NCBI GenBank assembly: GCA_012295275.1
Contig: CM022673.1
Span: 116,501 to 180,500, forward strand
Direction: 5' to 3'
Source of the DNA: Chrysomallon squamiferum
Taxonomy: Eukaryota; Mollusca; Gastropoda; Neomphalida; Peltospiridae
Length of the DNA: 64,000 nt
Positions within the stretch are counted from its first letter, which is position 1. The number at the start of each line of letters is the position of its first letter. The notes beneath the pieces were generated by a model. That model was given only the letters and a program-made list of their open reading frames with translations, was not told the DNA's origin and searched no databases. A program made the position numbers and the translations under genes. Shown here in pieces: positions 24,205-37,200 of the stretch.

Positions 24205-26977
24205 TTATAAATTAGGTGGTTCTTCATCTGAATCAAATTCAGCTTCTTCATCTTTAATCCATTTACCATCCCAGTCTCTCTTCCATCCTGACCTATGAAA
24301 TAAAATTGGTTAAATATAACAACTTGTAACTTCTAGTACATTTAACTTGGAGTAAACATTGTTTTTTACATTCAAGGTAACATTTATTTGTTTTACCCTT
24401 TATGAAAATAAAAATATTTATAACAATGTAAATTAAATTAGAAAAGTAAAATCTGTTTCACAGAAAAATAGCTAGAAAAAGAAAAATAGTATTTTGATAT
24501 GTATCAAAACTTTCTGATCATACTCTAACCACAAATAAAGAGTATTATGTTTCTTTTACTAAAACAGAAACATAATATAATTCAAAAATGTTCTATATTT
24601 TCTTCTCACATTGATTCACTTTGGAGACTTACAGATAAAACAACCAAATGACTACACACTAACCCTCCTAAAAGCCAGTGTTTCTGACAATATTTTCTTT
24701 CATCTTCTTTAATGGCACTGGATGACAATTGTCTCTGTGTCTGATTAGTCTCAGGAACCAGTGTTTGTGTTGCATGTTTGTCAGTAATGTTAGAAGTATC
24801 AGTGTTACCCTGAAAAGTTTTTTCCTGTCCTCTACAAATTTGTGGGCATTTTTTGGCACTGGAATATTTCAAGTTTATTACAACTGGAGTTTGGTCTTTT
24901 TTAAATGGAACTGCATCCAAGATGGAATTGGTATTAGAGTCTGGCTGTCTTCTTTTTTTACTTAGATAAGGCTGGTGAGGTGCTGAGTCCCTGTCTGGTG
25001 GTGTTTGAAATATTTTGCTCAGCTGATTAAGATGTCTGACAGGGCCATCATTCTGCAATGTTATCATCTCAAGAAATTTACTATTCTTGGGGTTATTTTT
25101 CTTTTTAGGTTCATTATTTTTTTCAGATGTTTGACTTTTAACAGAAGTCTGTTGATTACCAGGTAAACTGTTCAAATGGACAGTCACATTGTCTGTGCTA
25201 GATGATTCACCATTTTTAAAATTTTGTTTTACTGAGATGTGATCAACTCTTTTAATTCCAAAAGGAGAAACAAGTCCAGGTATAGATGAAGTTTCAGCAA
25301 GATTTAATTTTGGCTTTCTGTCATATGGTTTTATTTTACGTTTCTTCACACGAGGGTCATATGGTATGCTGGAGCTAAGTCCCTTGTGAAACATTAGAGC
25401 CTATATTCAATATAAGGAGAAAATGTACAATTGTTTTTATTATTATTATTTGTTATTATTTATTTATTTAATATTCTTTAATACTATACTGTTTTACATT
25501 ATTTTATTTAGTTGGTCTATTCTTTTTACATTTTTTTTAAAGACAAAATATTAATAAGTAAATAATATAATTATTTAATAAATAATTTAAAACCATATTT
25601 AATATGCTTTTTTTTTTTTTCTAACATTTAATCACTTTAATGCTCTTCTGTTTTTTACTTTATTTTAAATTAAAAAAAATAATATTAACTTTAAAAAAAA
25701 AACGAAGGCGCAACTTAAACATATGCTTACATTAATAATGATACAACATAAAAATACAGAATATAAAATAATTTTAATAATGAAAATTGCATCTGAGTAT
25801 AATTAAAATTAAAATTTAAAAATAAAATTGCCTGGTTAATATTTGTTGTTCCATCTTTCAAAAACTGTTCATGTTTTCGTTTTAAAATTAAATTCTGCAA
25901 TTCTTGTTTTTCTTTCTGCTTTTGAGAAACACCTAAAAATAGAATTAATTTAAAATGAAGATAAAATTATAGATAGCACAAGGTAAACAGTAACATTATT
26001 TAAGCCTAAAACAAAGATTGAAAAAAACAACAACAGTTGATCAAATTATCTGTAAGTTTGAGTTCCTGAAGATGTGTTCTACTTGTTAAGATTCCCTAAG
26101 ACATATATAGTTTTACACATTATCTGCCAGAAAAAACAAATAAATTATAAAACATAAAACAGGAATTTTGATAAGATTGAAATTCTGATCTTAACACTGT
26201 GAGATTTAGATCATTATTTTAAAAATGTCTTACTTGCAAGATGTTTTTTCCCATTCCGATGGATACTAAGCATATTTACTGTATCAAACACTGGATGCCA
26301 TGAACACACAGTGCATGCAAGTCTATTTATAACAATAACAAAATAAATGATTAGAATAAACAAAAAATGATTGGCATGCAGTAAAAGAGTCTAAAAAATG
26401 TTTTTATGTTAGCTATAGCTCAAAACTATTTACAATGTAAAAGTATTATAAGGTCTCAGCTTTAAATTCATACGCCATTATAATGTTTATTGGATAACAC
26501 CAAACAGGAAATGTAGAATGAAGACATTTTTCTAGTATAATTTTACAAATTACATTCCATTTTACAACCTGCCATTGCTTAGAAGTGTTGCCTCCTCTTC
26601 TGGGATGTTGTCTGCTAAAAGATCTTTAATACGCCTTTGCTGAAAAATTATTTTCAAAATAATATTACACATTATGTTGCAGAGTTGTATTTACTTATTT
26701 ATTCATTTCACTTCATTCAGAATCTTTTATGAAGAAAATAAAATGATGATTTCTTTTCATGAAATAAATACCTTTGTACAATGTTACAAAATAAAACTTT
26801 TTAAAATTAAAATATTTATTTTAAAAAAAAATAATATAATAAATAAATAAATAAATATATTTTTAAATGTTTATTAAAATACATCTAAAATATATTATTA
26901 ACTACCCGAAATAACTGACATTAATCATATAATTTAATTATAATTTACAGTAATTTTGTAAATTCATAGTTTAACAC

Positions 26978-27019
<42 letters not shown>

Positions 27020-27126
27020 TACAATGAGATTCAGATTTAATCGAGCGTCAAGCAGAAAAAGTAAGTGTCACTAACTCTTAAAACATTGAACATATGTTTG
27101 TCATTGCCATCTCTTTTAAAAGACAT
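24205..27126 (-). CDS. SCNM1: SCNM1, sodium channel modifier 1 (minor spliceosome factor), complete
   Basis: SCNM1 is a zinc-finger protein of the U12-type (minor) spliceosome. Exons in transcript order: 27076-27126 (ATG at 27126), 26569-26639, 26234-26322, 25832-25932, 24664-25400 and 24205-24292 (TAA). The total is 1,137 bases, or 378 residues, against about 230 in human as recalled. The start MSFKRDGND matches human MSFKREGDD. Residues 18-40 (RRIKDLLADNIPEEEATL) match the human block. A U1-type finger uses C44, C47, H62 and H68 (CTVC...IHRNGKKH). A basic helix follows. The C-terminus SGWKRDWDGKWIKDEEAEF then DSDEEPPNL matches the human tail. The extra length is a 245-codon low-complexity exon rich in Lys, Asn, Ser and Thr. 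The intron after 25832 has a GC donor (CAG|GCAATT). The gene is head-to-head with CNOT4. Confidence 0.95.
26981..27015. repeat. (GT)n microsatellite in SCNM1 intron 1
   Basis: A perfect GT dinucleotide run of about 35 bases lies 60 bases from the SCNM1 exon 1 donor. Confidence 0.9.
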
Positions 27127-27383
27127 TTCAGACCAAAGAACATATACGACTCATCACCCGTTCGAAAACAGACTGTCCAAATGGGGATACCCAGATTCAC
27201 TGGCAATTCACCAATTAAAACCAAGAACACATATTTCGTTAAAGGAATTCCCAATATGAAGTCACACGAGACGTCAAACAGGTACTCGAGACATCCGGGC
27301 TACTTGCGCAATACGTATGCGCATTTGTACAGTTTGTCTGGTTGTCGAATCTGAGTAGCGACCGTCAAAACTATTTCTGAGAT
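27127..27383. promoter_or_regulatory. bidirectional promoter region SCNM1/CNOT4
   Basis: This is a compact, less AT-rich stretch between the SCNM1 ATG (27126, minus) and a GTAAGT donor at 27384 on +. The donor probably ends a non-coding first exon of CNOT4, so both transcription starts must fall in or next to these ~250 bases. No TATA box was evident. The short + frames here are not supported as coding. Confidence 0.55.
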
Positions 27384-28974
27384 GTAAGTTGTCCAGATTG
27401 TTTCTAAAACAAAACAGTTTTTTGATTACAGTGTGACGTTATTACTATAAAACATGTTAATATGTTCTGATATTGTTTTTTCATCTTCTAGATATCGGTT
27501 TTTGGGATTTGGAATGCCCTTGGCTTCGACAGTAAATTCAATAGGTCGGATGATTGGAAGTTTTTAACATGATTGAGTTGGAATAATGCCAAATATTAAA
27601 TATCAGATAGCTACATATAACCGAACAATTTATAGGTTTACATTTGTTTCAGATAAATATTATAGGGTGTTGTTATGTTTTGATAAAATACCGTTGATTA
27701 CACCGACTTCTATCGCCAGCTTGTTTAAGAAGGCGTTTCCTTCCACCTTCAGCATTCTTTTTTTTTCAGCAGTCTTTTAAAACCAATTTAGTTTCACATC
27801 CTGTTAAAACGACTAACTATCTGTTCAGTCAACTGTTATTTTTAAAATATACATATTTTAAATTAATAATTATAGAAATTTTGTCACGGTAAATTTCCAA
27901 AATTTAAGTAAGAATTGACTGCTACCAAAACATCTAATCCAAAAATAAAAAAATGTGTCAGTTTCTGTTTTGAGAGTATTTGGAACTTTAAAATTTAGAG
28001 TGAATCTTACCAGAACAATTTTGGGGGTATTTTTAGCATAAATATATTTTGCATAGAATTTAAAAAATTGTGGGTGACAGCTCTTTGTTTACATTTTTCA
28101 AGAAAGAAATGCTGACATTATTCAGCAAAATTTAATTATATGCATTTCAGTAAATGACTCTGCAGAAACTTATTTATTATAGAGATATCAAGTTTGCAAT
28201 CTATATTATTAAATTTATATAAAAATAATAATAATAATAAAGTAAAATCATACAGAATTACAACATAATTAAATATAAACAGAGGTTAACTAATTATTTT
28301 GATATACCATATAATTAGCAGAATATGAAAAGTGTTCTTCCAATTCCAAATACAAAGTGTTTAGCTAATTATATTTATTGAAACTGCAAAAAGATTTATA
28401 GTATAAGTTGTGTTTACAACTTAACAAATTATGAATTCAAAACATTTTTGATTGCATCTTAAGATGTATTTGGTTGGGTAGTTTTTCTTAGTTACTTCTG
28501 TTTTGAAGAATGATGTAAAATATAATAAAGAACTGTTTAAGATTACAGTTTAAAATGTTTGCATCTTTGTAGCACATATAATAACTTGTTTAAAAAAGTA
28601 AAAAGAAACAGTTTTGTTGTTCAAAAGGACTGAGATTACCTTTTATTTTTCATGTAAAAATAAAATACTAAAATGTAGCCATTAGTTTTATAACCAATAA
28701 AATAATATAAAATTGGATCTACAAACCATATAATTACTTGCGATAATTTACTGGATTTCTGTTCATTAGTGCATTTAAAAATGACATGGTTTAAAATTAC
28801 CAAATAGTACAAGAATATTAATGTAACTTTGAAAGTTGCATTACCTTTATAAATTTTCCATAAATTAAACACAAAATGAGTATTAAGATAAAATTAATCT
28901 GTGATAAAGTAAATGAAATTATTACAAAGACAGAATGTACATTTTGAATTTCTTTTTCTTTTTTTTAAATGCAG
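27384..28974 (+). other. probable 5' UTR intron of CNOT4
   Basis: A donor at 27384 (GAT|GTAAGT) and a strong pyrimidine-rich acceptor ending at 28974 (AAATGCAG) flank a ~1.6 kb AT-rich stretch without a credible coding frame. The second 5' UTR segment would be 28975-29021, directly before the CNOT4 ATG. Confidence 0.55.
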
Positions 28975-29021
28975 AAACATTTTGCTGAGTAGTATTTTCT
29001 TCCAAGTTGTGATAAATAACC

Positions 29022-31242
29022 ATGTCTGTAGGAGAAGAACAAGTTGAAGTAAGTTTTTGTTTTATTTTTATGAATCTGATATTTATTTTCTGGCTGTGTT
29101 TACTAATAAATAACATAAAAAAACATACAATGTTTGCATAGCTATACATAAGATTTCTTTTTTTGTTTTCTTACTAATATCTTTTATAACACAAATCTTT
29201 TTTTTCTTCTTTTATCTGGGATTCTTTTCATTTACTATTAATATCTACCAAGATAATCTTTGGTCTGCTAGATTGTGTAAAAGTATATTATTAAATTTTT
29301 CAGTGTCCATTGTGTATGGAACTTCTGGAAATTGATGATGTCAATTTTTTCCCTTGCACATGTGGTTACCAGGTATGCTTTATTGTTTTCTTTACAGTAT
29401 TGTTTGAACATGCATATAATTTAATGAACATTTTAAACTGTTATGTTTTCCCTAATGCTGTCAAGTAGCATTTAAATGTTTTGAGATGTGTTTTTGTTTT
29501 GTTAACAAATAAATAATGAATGTCAAATAACAATATTGATTGCTTTAATTTTTTATTTTTTTTTAGATTTGTAGATTTTGCTGGCACAGAATTCGAACTG
29601 ATGAAAATGGGTTGTGTCCAGCTTGTAGAAAGGTAATTTTTTGTGTTTAAACAACAGTTATCATAAAGTATCATATTATTCTTTTTGAATTGTGATTATA
29701 TAACATCAGTTTTGACTCATGACAAAAATAATTGGAAGATTAACTTTAAAAAAAAAAAAATATATATATATATATTATATAAACAGAATACGTTCTGTTA
29801 AGTAAAATTTATTTGAATATTTGTAAATAGTTTTTTTATATTTTATTATGGTTGTTAGATGTATGGGCTTTTTTTGTTTGTTTTTTTGTTATACTAATAA
29901 TCCTCTGTTTACATCTTAAGCAATACCAAGAAGATCCTGCTGAATTTAAACCCTTGACAGAAGATGAGTAAGTACTTGAAATAACTTGTACATGTGTAGA
30001 TTTTGTTTCTTTACAGTGTCAGTGAAAATCAGTTCATTCTGTTTTCATTATGAAAATGTCCATAAACTGATAGCATCCATTGTGTGTGTGTGTACATACG
30101 TACATACATCTTCAGAAATGTATAAATCCTGGTTCTAACTAATTTAAGTTCATTTCTCTAACCTCTTCATATTAATGTTTATAAAAATTTACTAAAAAAA
30201 CTGGTATTGATCTTCAGGAAGTTTAGACTTTTTAAAATTAATTTATACATGAAATTTTTATTTCCCATTGATTTAAATATATATTATAACTATGCAGGTT
30301 ACAAAGAATGCGCAAAGAAAGACGTCAGAAGGATGTTCAGAGGAAACAGAAGGCTGCCGAGAACAGGAAGCATTTAGCTAATGTCAGGTATTTAGTAAAA
30401 CAAAAGTGATTTTGAAGACATTTGCTGTTTTTTTTTTTTTTTTTTTTTTTTTTATAAATATCTGAAAAGAAAAAACAAATTAATTTTGTCTTTATTGGTT
30501 TTATCGCTTGTCATTCGACTTCTGTATATAATTCTGATACTATACATATTAAGATCTAAATTTGTCCAGTTTGAATATCAGTTTCTTTTTGGTTGGATTC
30601 TAATTTATTTTCCAGGGTTGTGCAAAGAAACTTAGTATTTGTGCTTGGCTTGTCCCAGCGTCTTTCGGATCCAGAGGTTTTGAAGAAGCACGAGTATTTT
30701 GGAAAATTTGGGAAAATCCACAAAGTTGTGATAAATCAAAGTACCACCTATGCTGGTTCCCAGGTTCATGTATGTTCGTTGTGCATGTTTTGTAGTTATG
30801 GTTAAGGTCAAGCAGAAACTTTGGAAGATATCATCACAGAGACAGTGTGTCTCTTTGTAAACTCAATTGATGGTTTATCTGTTTTTGTTAATTGCATGAT
30901 TTACTGTTAAAACGTTTTTTCACACCTTAATTTTCTACCATTAAAGAAATAATTCCTACATTACCTTGAAGAAAATGTATTATGAGTAATCACAGGAGAT
31001 CAAGGCTGAATTAAACTTCAATGTTATAATTAGTTATTACAGCCACTAAATACATTGCATGGTTAGTTTTACATAACATTAATAATTAAAAAAAAAAAAA
31101 AAAAAAAAAAAGTGAAACTGCATTGAGATTAATTATGAAAATTTGTGCATGTTTATTTTAATCAAGATTTTAAAATTGTTTTTGGTGTTTTTTATTTTAT
31201 TTTTTTAAATTATATTTGAACATTTTATTTACACATACTGTG

Positions 31243-31277
<35 letters not shown>

Positions 31278-34200
31278 TAAATAAATTCTGACTAATTTAC
31301 ATTGAACCAAATATAACCATGGTCCTGTTATTGCAATATTTATCTGTTTTACTTTGGTACAGGGTCCTAGTGCAAGTGCTTATGTAACTTACGTGAAGTC
31401 TGATGATGCTCTTAGAGCAATTTTGGCTGTTAACAATGTTCATATAGATGGGCGTACGTTGAAAGCATCACTAGGAACTACAAAATACTGCAGTCACTTC
31501 CTAAAAGGAACTCAGTGCAACAAAACGGTAAAATCTGATTGTTTACAAAATTGTAGACTTGAAATTATTAGTAATATTCCTTTCTTAATAGTTCAGGTAA
31601 AGGAAATTCATTGAATTTATTGCATACCACATACTAGAATGATTGGATCTTTAATAAAACGAAATGTGATATTTTATTTAGTTTTATTTATTACTTTACT
31701 TTTAATATAAATAGATACCAAATTATCATTTCAGGATTGTATGTATTTACATGAACTGGGAGAGGAAGCTGCTAGTTTTACCAAAGAAGAAATGCAAATG
31801 GGGTTAGTTACATTTTCTGTTGATACATTATTTCACATGATCTTCATTCAATTTTCCTGTTTTCTTTTCTTTTTTTTTTTTTTATATAAAAACATACATC
31901 ATTAGCATGCTAATATTTATTTTATTTTCATCTTACAGTAAGCATCAGGAATATGAGCAAAAACTGTTAGAACAGTTTCTAAACAGTCAGAATACTGCTA
32001 ACAATCATATGAACAGTGCAACTGTTAACCAAAAGATACAAACATCTAGGTATGTATCATAAACACTAACTGATTTAAAATTTTAAAAAGTACCATGTTT
32101 TAGCTTGAAGATATTGTTTTTGTAATTATAAAAATGATGACAGTCCAGATTTTTAACAATTTAAATGATTTCAATTAAAAAACAAGAATTTCCTATGCAT
32201 AAAAGATAGGCATGTTTAATAAATTCTGTTTGGATAATAGAAAGGAACAAATTGCAGTTTATCTTTGCTTGCCATTAATTTGTTGTTTCCATTTTAAAAA
32301 AAGAAAAGAAATAAATAATGTGGGATTCTATTAACAGGAAAAAATCAAATTCACCAACAAATGCTCAAGAAAACCAACCTGCGACTGCTGTGGTATCTGA
32401 AACACAAGAAAATATGAAGCAGCCGACTTCACACAACACTTCACATCACCCTCCTCCAAACAGTAGTAAGGATGCCTGGCCTTCACTTAATCTAGGAACT
32501 AAAGGAGAGCCCATGGCGGGCAGTGGAAATCGCACAAGTCACAATTCCTCCAATCACAGACCCAATTCACCTCACAATCAGAATCGCACAGTGGGAAACG
32601 GAAGGAAGAAAAATACAGTGGAAAATGAAATACAGTAAGTGCAACTTTTACACTTTTATTTGTTAGAGCAGTCTTAGAGAAATAAAACTGTCTGAAAAAG
32701 TTGATTGAAAGTCTGTTTTTTTATTCCATAAATAGAAGTTTGTACAGGCTTGACATTTGATAGCTCACAAGTTCAGACATTCTTGTGACACTAGAAGGGC
32801 CATTTTCCACTGAAGCCAGTGGATCCCAAGTAGTTTGTCATAAACTGTCACTTAGTAACTGTCAGTCTTGAATTGTGTTTAACATGACAATAATTGCTAT
32901 GTATATTATGGAACTGAGATTACAATTTTTTTGTGATATTTGCAGTTGTCATTTCTAATTTGACTATATTTTATGATGATTTTGTTTAAAGCAGTCATAC
33001 ACCAGATACATCTCAGGAAACATTGGACAAAAATGGAGATGATGTATCTCACGAAGAACAGAGTAATGCTTCTACAGTTCCTCGGCCTACACCTCTTTCA
33101 CAGCAACCTCCCCAAGAGCCACAACCATCACTCTTTCAGCAGGGACAGGAACAGAATCAGATTTCCAGTCAATACCCACAGTTCTCTCAGACCGATGTCC
33201 TCACACAGCAGACACAGAGCCAGCCTCCATCCCAGTTCTTACCTACTTCGTCACAGTTCCAGCAGACTCAGACGGTCTCTTCTACTCAGAGCACCCAGTC
33301 TATTCGCAAATCCCTGCTGTTTGATAACAGTGCCAACAGTCTTTCATTTTTCAGTGGAAATACATTCACAAGCAACAAGAGCACCCAACCTCCTGGGCTT
33401 CCTCCTCCTCCAGGTATTACTTTATTTTTCGGTTGTTATTTTAATACCTCTCAGAATAGGAGTTTTGTAGTCAGTTGTGTTATTGTCACAGATTGTTTAT
33501 TTTGAAACCTTACACAAATGTATTACTAAAACAGGTACCATTTATTTTTGAATAATTAAGATTATTTTGTTACATGTCTGTAGGTGTTTGGCAAAAGTTT
33601 GTCCCAGGCTGCAGTAACAGTGAATATAATATTAAATATAAAAAGTCTTATTGCATAAATACTGTATATTTTTTGAGTGGGTTGTGATGCTGCACTATAA
33701 ATAAAAATTCTTGAAAAGTAATCTAAAACATAATAATGGCTAAATTATAATGGAATGATTATCCTAATCATTTTACTTGTATTGTGAAAGAAGCAATGTC
33801 AGTTTTCATGTAAAAAAAAAAAATATTCTAAACTGTTATATCTCCCAAAATGCAGGAATGAATATGTATGTGCATTTTTTACAACGGTTCATCCATTTGG
33901 ATTTGCACTATAGACAACAAAAACCAAAAAGCCCCAAAAGGTATAAGATGGGAACATTTTTTTTACACTAAATAAAGAGTGTAATTTGCTTAATTACAAG
34001 TACAGTATATATATATATATATATATAATAATCTATGAATAAATGTTACATTTTGGGAGTGTTTCATTATTGATTTATGGTTTTTTTTTTTTTTTTTTTT
34101 TCTCTTTTTCATGTTTAATTTGAGATTTGATGTCAGAATTATTACACTTCTGCTACTGATAAAATATTTTAATATTTGTTGCTCCAAAAATAATTAATAA

Positions 34201-37200
34201 ACAAGAACAAAACAAAAAAAAAAAAAATTAAAAAAATACTAATAATAGGATGGAGCCTTTTAAACAGCATGTTACAATGTATGCCGTGTTGTGTTAATGG
34301 ACTGAAAACTTAATGTTGTGTTTACTGATTTATGGAATTGACAGAAGCAAAATTTTTGTTTCAGAATTACCTGTGACATTGCCAACCACTTCTCTAACAG
34401 ACACTATTCCTGTATCAAGTACTACTGACTGGTCAGAAGCATTTGGCTTCAAGTCAAAAGATGTTCAAGATGATGATTTAGGTGAATTAATTTGACAACA
34501 AATTTGACTTGCGTCCTTTGCATTGCTTATAAAAATAAAACAAACTATTTTTTTAATTCAAGCTTGAATAAATAACATGTTTTCTTATGTTAACAGACAT
34601 TTCAATCAAAAGATCTGAACTGTTATGGCAAGATTAAGCTATACATCATCATTCAATTATTAAAAGAATAATTACCTGCAGACTCTTCTTATTTAAAATG
34701 CTATAACATTTTAGAGATGTATTTTATTTCCTTGAGTGTGGAGTCAGTGATGCAATTTTTATTGAGGTCAGATTGTATCTAACAACATAACACTTGATTT
34801 TTTTTTTTTCATCTTGTTTGTTGTTGTTTTTACACACTCATTAATATATTAATTCATTGCTCTCTTCAGTTACAGCAGTTCATTCTTTCATTTTGTCATG
34901 TATCATGCTATCATGGTTGTTTGTCTGCCTCTTAGGTTTTGATCCATGGGATGAGTCTTTCAAAGGCCTTGCTGATCTCATTGAGAAGGAAAATGGTGTA
35001 GAGAGTACAAACCATTTCAGCCGAATGACACATGTTCCAGCCATGCACCCCAGACCACAACCTCACAGTTCTAACACCAGGAGTATACCACCGGGTTTCT
35101 CTCTGGGTCAGATTCAGCAGACACAACAGATACATCAGCAACAGGTTCCGCAGAGATATTTGAGACCAGGTAAATCAGCGTTTTTGGTTCTTCAGACAAA
35201 TTATTCACTTCTTTATTGATCCGAAATGCATTTTGGTCATTGTAGATATTACTACAAATTTGCCTTTATGAATCTGAAATGACTTTCAGTTATGTTGAAG
35301 ATAGCCAAGTTTGTTGAAGTATATCTTTAACCTTTCTAATTTTTGTCAGTTCAGTTTGTTACTGCTGCTTATTTTGAAAGAGTCAGAAGTAATGATAAAG
35401 GCATCTGCTTGTTGGATTCTGTTAATTTGTTAGGATATAAATTATCAACAGAAATAACAATTATACAAAGTTCTTGTTTCAAATGTCATCTAAATAGTTT
35501 AATATAAATTTTGTTTTATTTCAGTTCATGTGTGATATCTGATGCTTTGTATGAGATATTTATAATTAATTCAAAGAGCTTCTCTGCCAATTTAAAAAAT
35601 GTATTTATTTTTTTTTTATTTTTTTTTGCCAGACCTGAACAAGATGGATTTTTTCTCATATTCCCAACCAGGCTATTCAAATGTGCAGAATTCTTTCCAC
35701 AACCCACTACCAGACAGAACACAACCTCCTTCAAATGTATGTTGTTTAACTTTATATGTAAATATCTTCATAAATGTTCACTTTAGGTTAATTAAGAAGG
35801 ATTAGACCATGAAAGATAGATTTTTAAATAAATCAAACAAGTTATCAATTTTAAAAAAAAAAAAGTTTTCAAATAAATACTCAAAAAGCTTAAAATGTTT
35901 TATGCAGAACCCTGAATAGTAAGGAGATGTTACTACAGAAGATTCCAAGCAATTACTTTTTCCAAATTCCACTGTTTAATAGTATTTTCTTAATATTTAA
36001 TTAAGAATAAAGAGTAAATTAATAATATCTGGCACTGGTGTTGTTCATTTTGATGTTCAAAGAAAATTAAAACAGTTTAAAAAAAAAAAAAAATTATTTA
36101 TAAAAATATATCATTTGTTACTGTTTTCTCTACAGCCTCACCAACAGCATCAGGATATTTTCAGTATGAGAGATATGCAAGAACAGCTACGTTCTCTGTT
36201 ACCAAATATAAATATCAGTTTTGGTGCTCCACCCATGAGTGAATGCTCATCTCCTCAGAGGAACAAAAACACAAATAATAAAAGTGAGAATATTAATAAT
36301 TGTTTTAGACACAAGTTGATTGATGTTGCTAAATGCCTTTTTACAACAGTTTTCATTCATATATTTTCATTTACTTTAATGTTTATTTTAATGATTGTTT
36401 TTTTGTTGTTTTTTATTTTCTTAATTGCTTAAATTGCATTTAATTTTATCGATTAATTCGATTTATATAAGAAATTTACAGCGTCTTTGAAAGTAGCACG
36501 TGGTGGGTTGATATTTATGGACCATAATTTTCTTTTAATTAACTTTAAGCTTGCACATTTGACAGTTTTAGAGTACACTAAATAAATTTAATCACTTTAT
36601 CTGTCATACTACAGTGGTTTTAAATCACTTAAAGTTTAACGTAAATATCTGGCATTCAGAATTAAAACAATAAGATAATCATTCATCTGTTATTTTAAAT
36701 TTCTACTAAGTTTGATCTAACGGTCCTACTTTATCTCAGTGTTCAGGGTTTTTTGACAAAGTATTGTAATAAGAAACAAATCTGACAAATTGGTTTTTGT
36801 TTCAACAGTGAGCAAAAAAATTTTTTTTACACTTGTTTTTAATTTTTCTATTTTTCATATCACTTTCATTTCTATTTTATTTTTTTATTATTTTTTTTTT
36901 CATTTAAAAAGCCCTTACTGTGTCAGTATTTTATGTTATTTGTGGCAGTATCAGTCTATTTATTTTCTTACTGTTGTTAATGAAATTTTGTTTCACTTGT
37001 TGCATAATTCTAAAAGACTGTTTAAGTCTTGATGCTGCTGTTCTCTCTTCTTGTTAGTCTTGCATTAGTCCAGGGTTGGGGGTGAGTCCACATGCATATG
37101 AGGAAAAGTTATCCAAACTGCACTGATGTTCATAGGCATTATCACTAACAGTTGTATTTTAATGTTTTTCGTACCATTTGGCATTTCTTATCAAACTGTT

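Noticed and set aside
27065-27354. Two overlapping + strand frames at the SCNM1/CNOT4 boundary
   Set aside because: They overlap SCNM1 exon 1 antisense and the promoter/5' UTR, and neither resembles a known protein or joins CNOT4 in phase.
37058-37081. Possible 24-base CNOT4 microexon (TTAG acceptor, GTGAGT donor)
   Set aside because: In the phase required by the exons at 36136-36283 and 37438-37521 it contains a TAG stop. It could only be a poison exon, for which there is no evidence.
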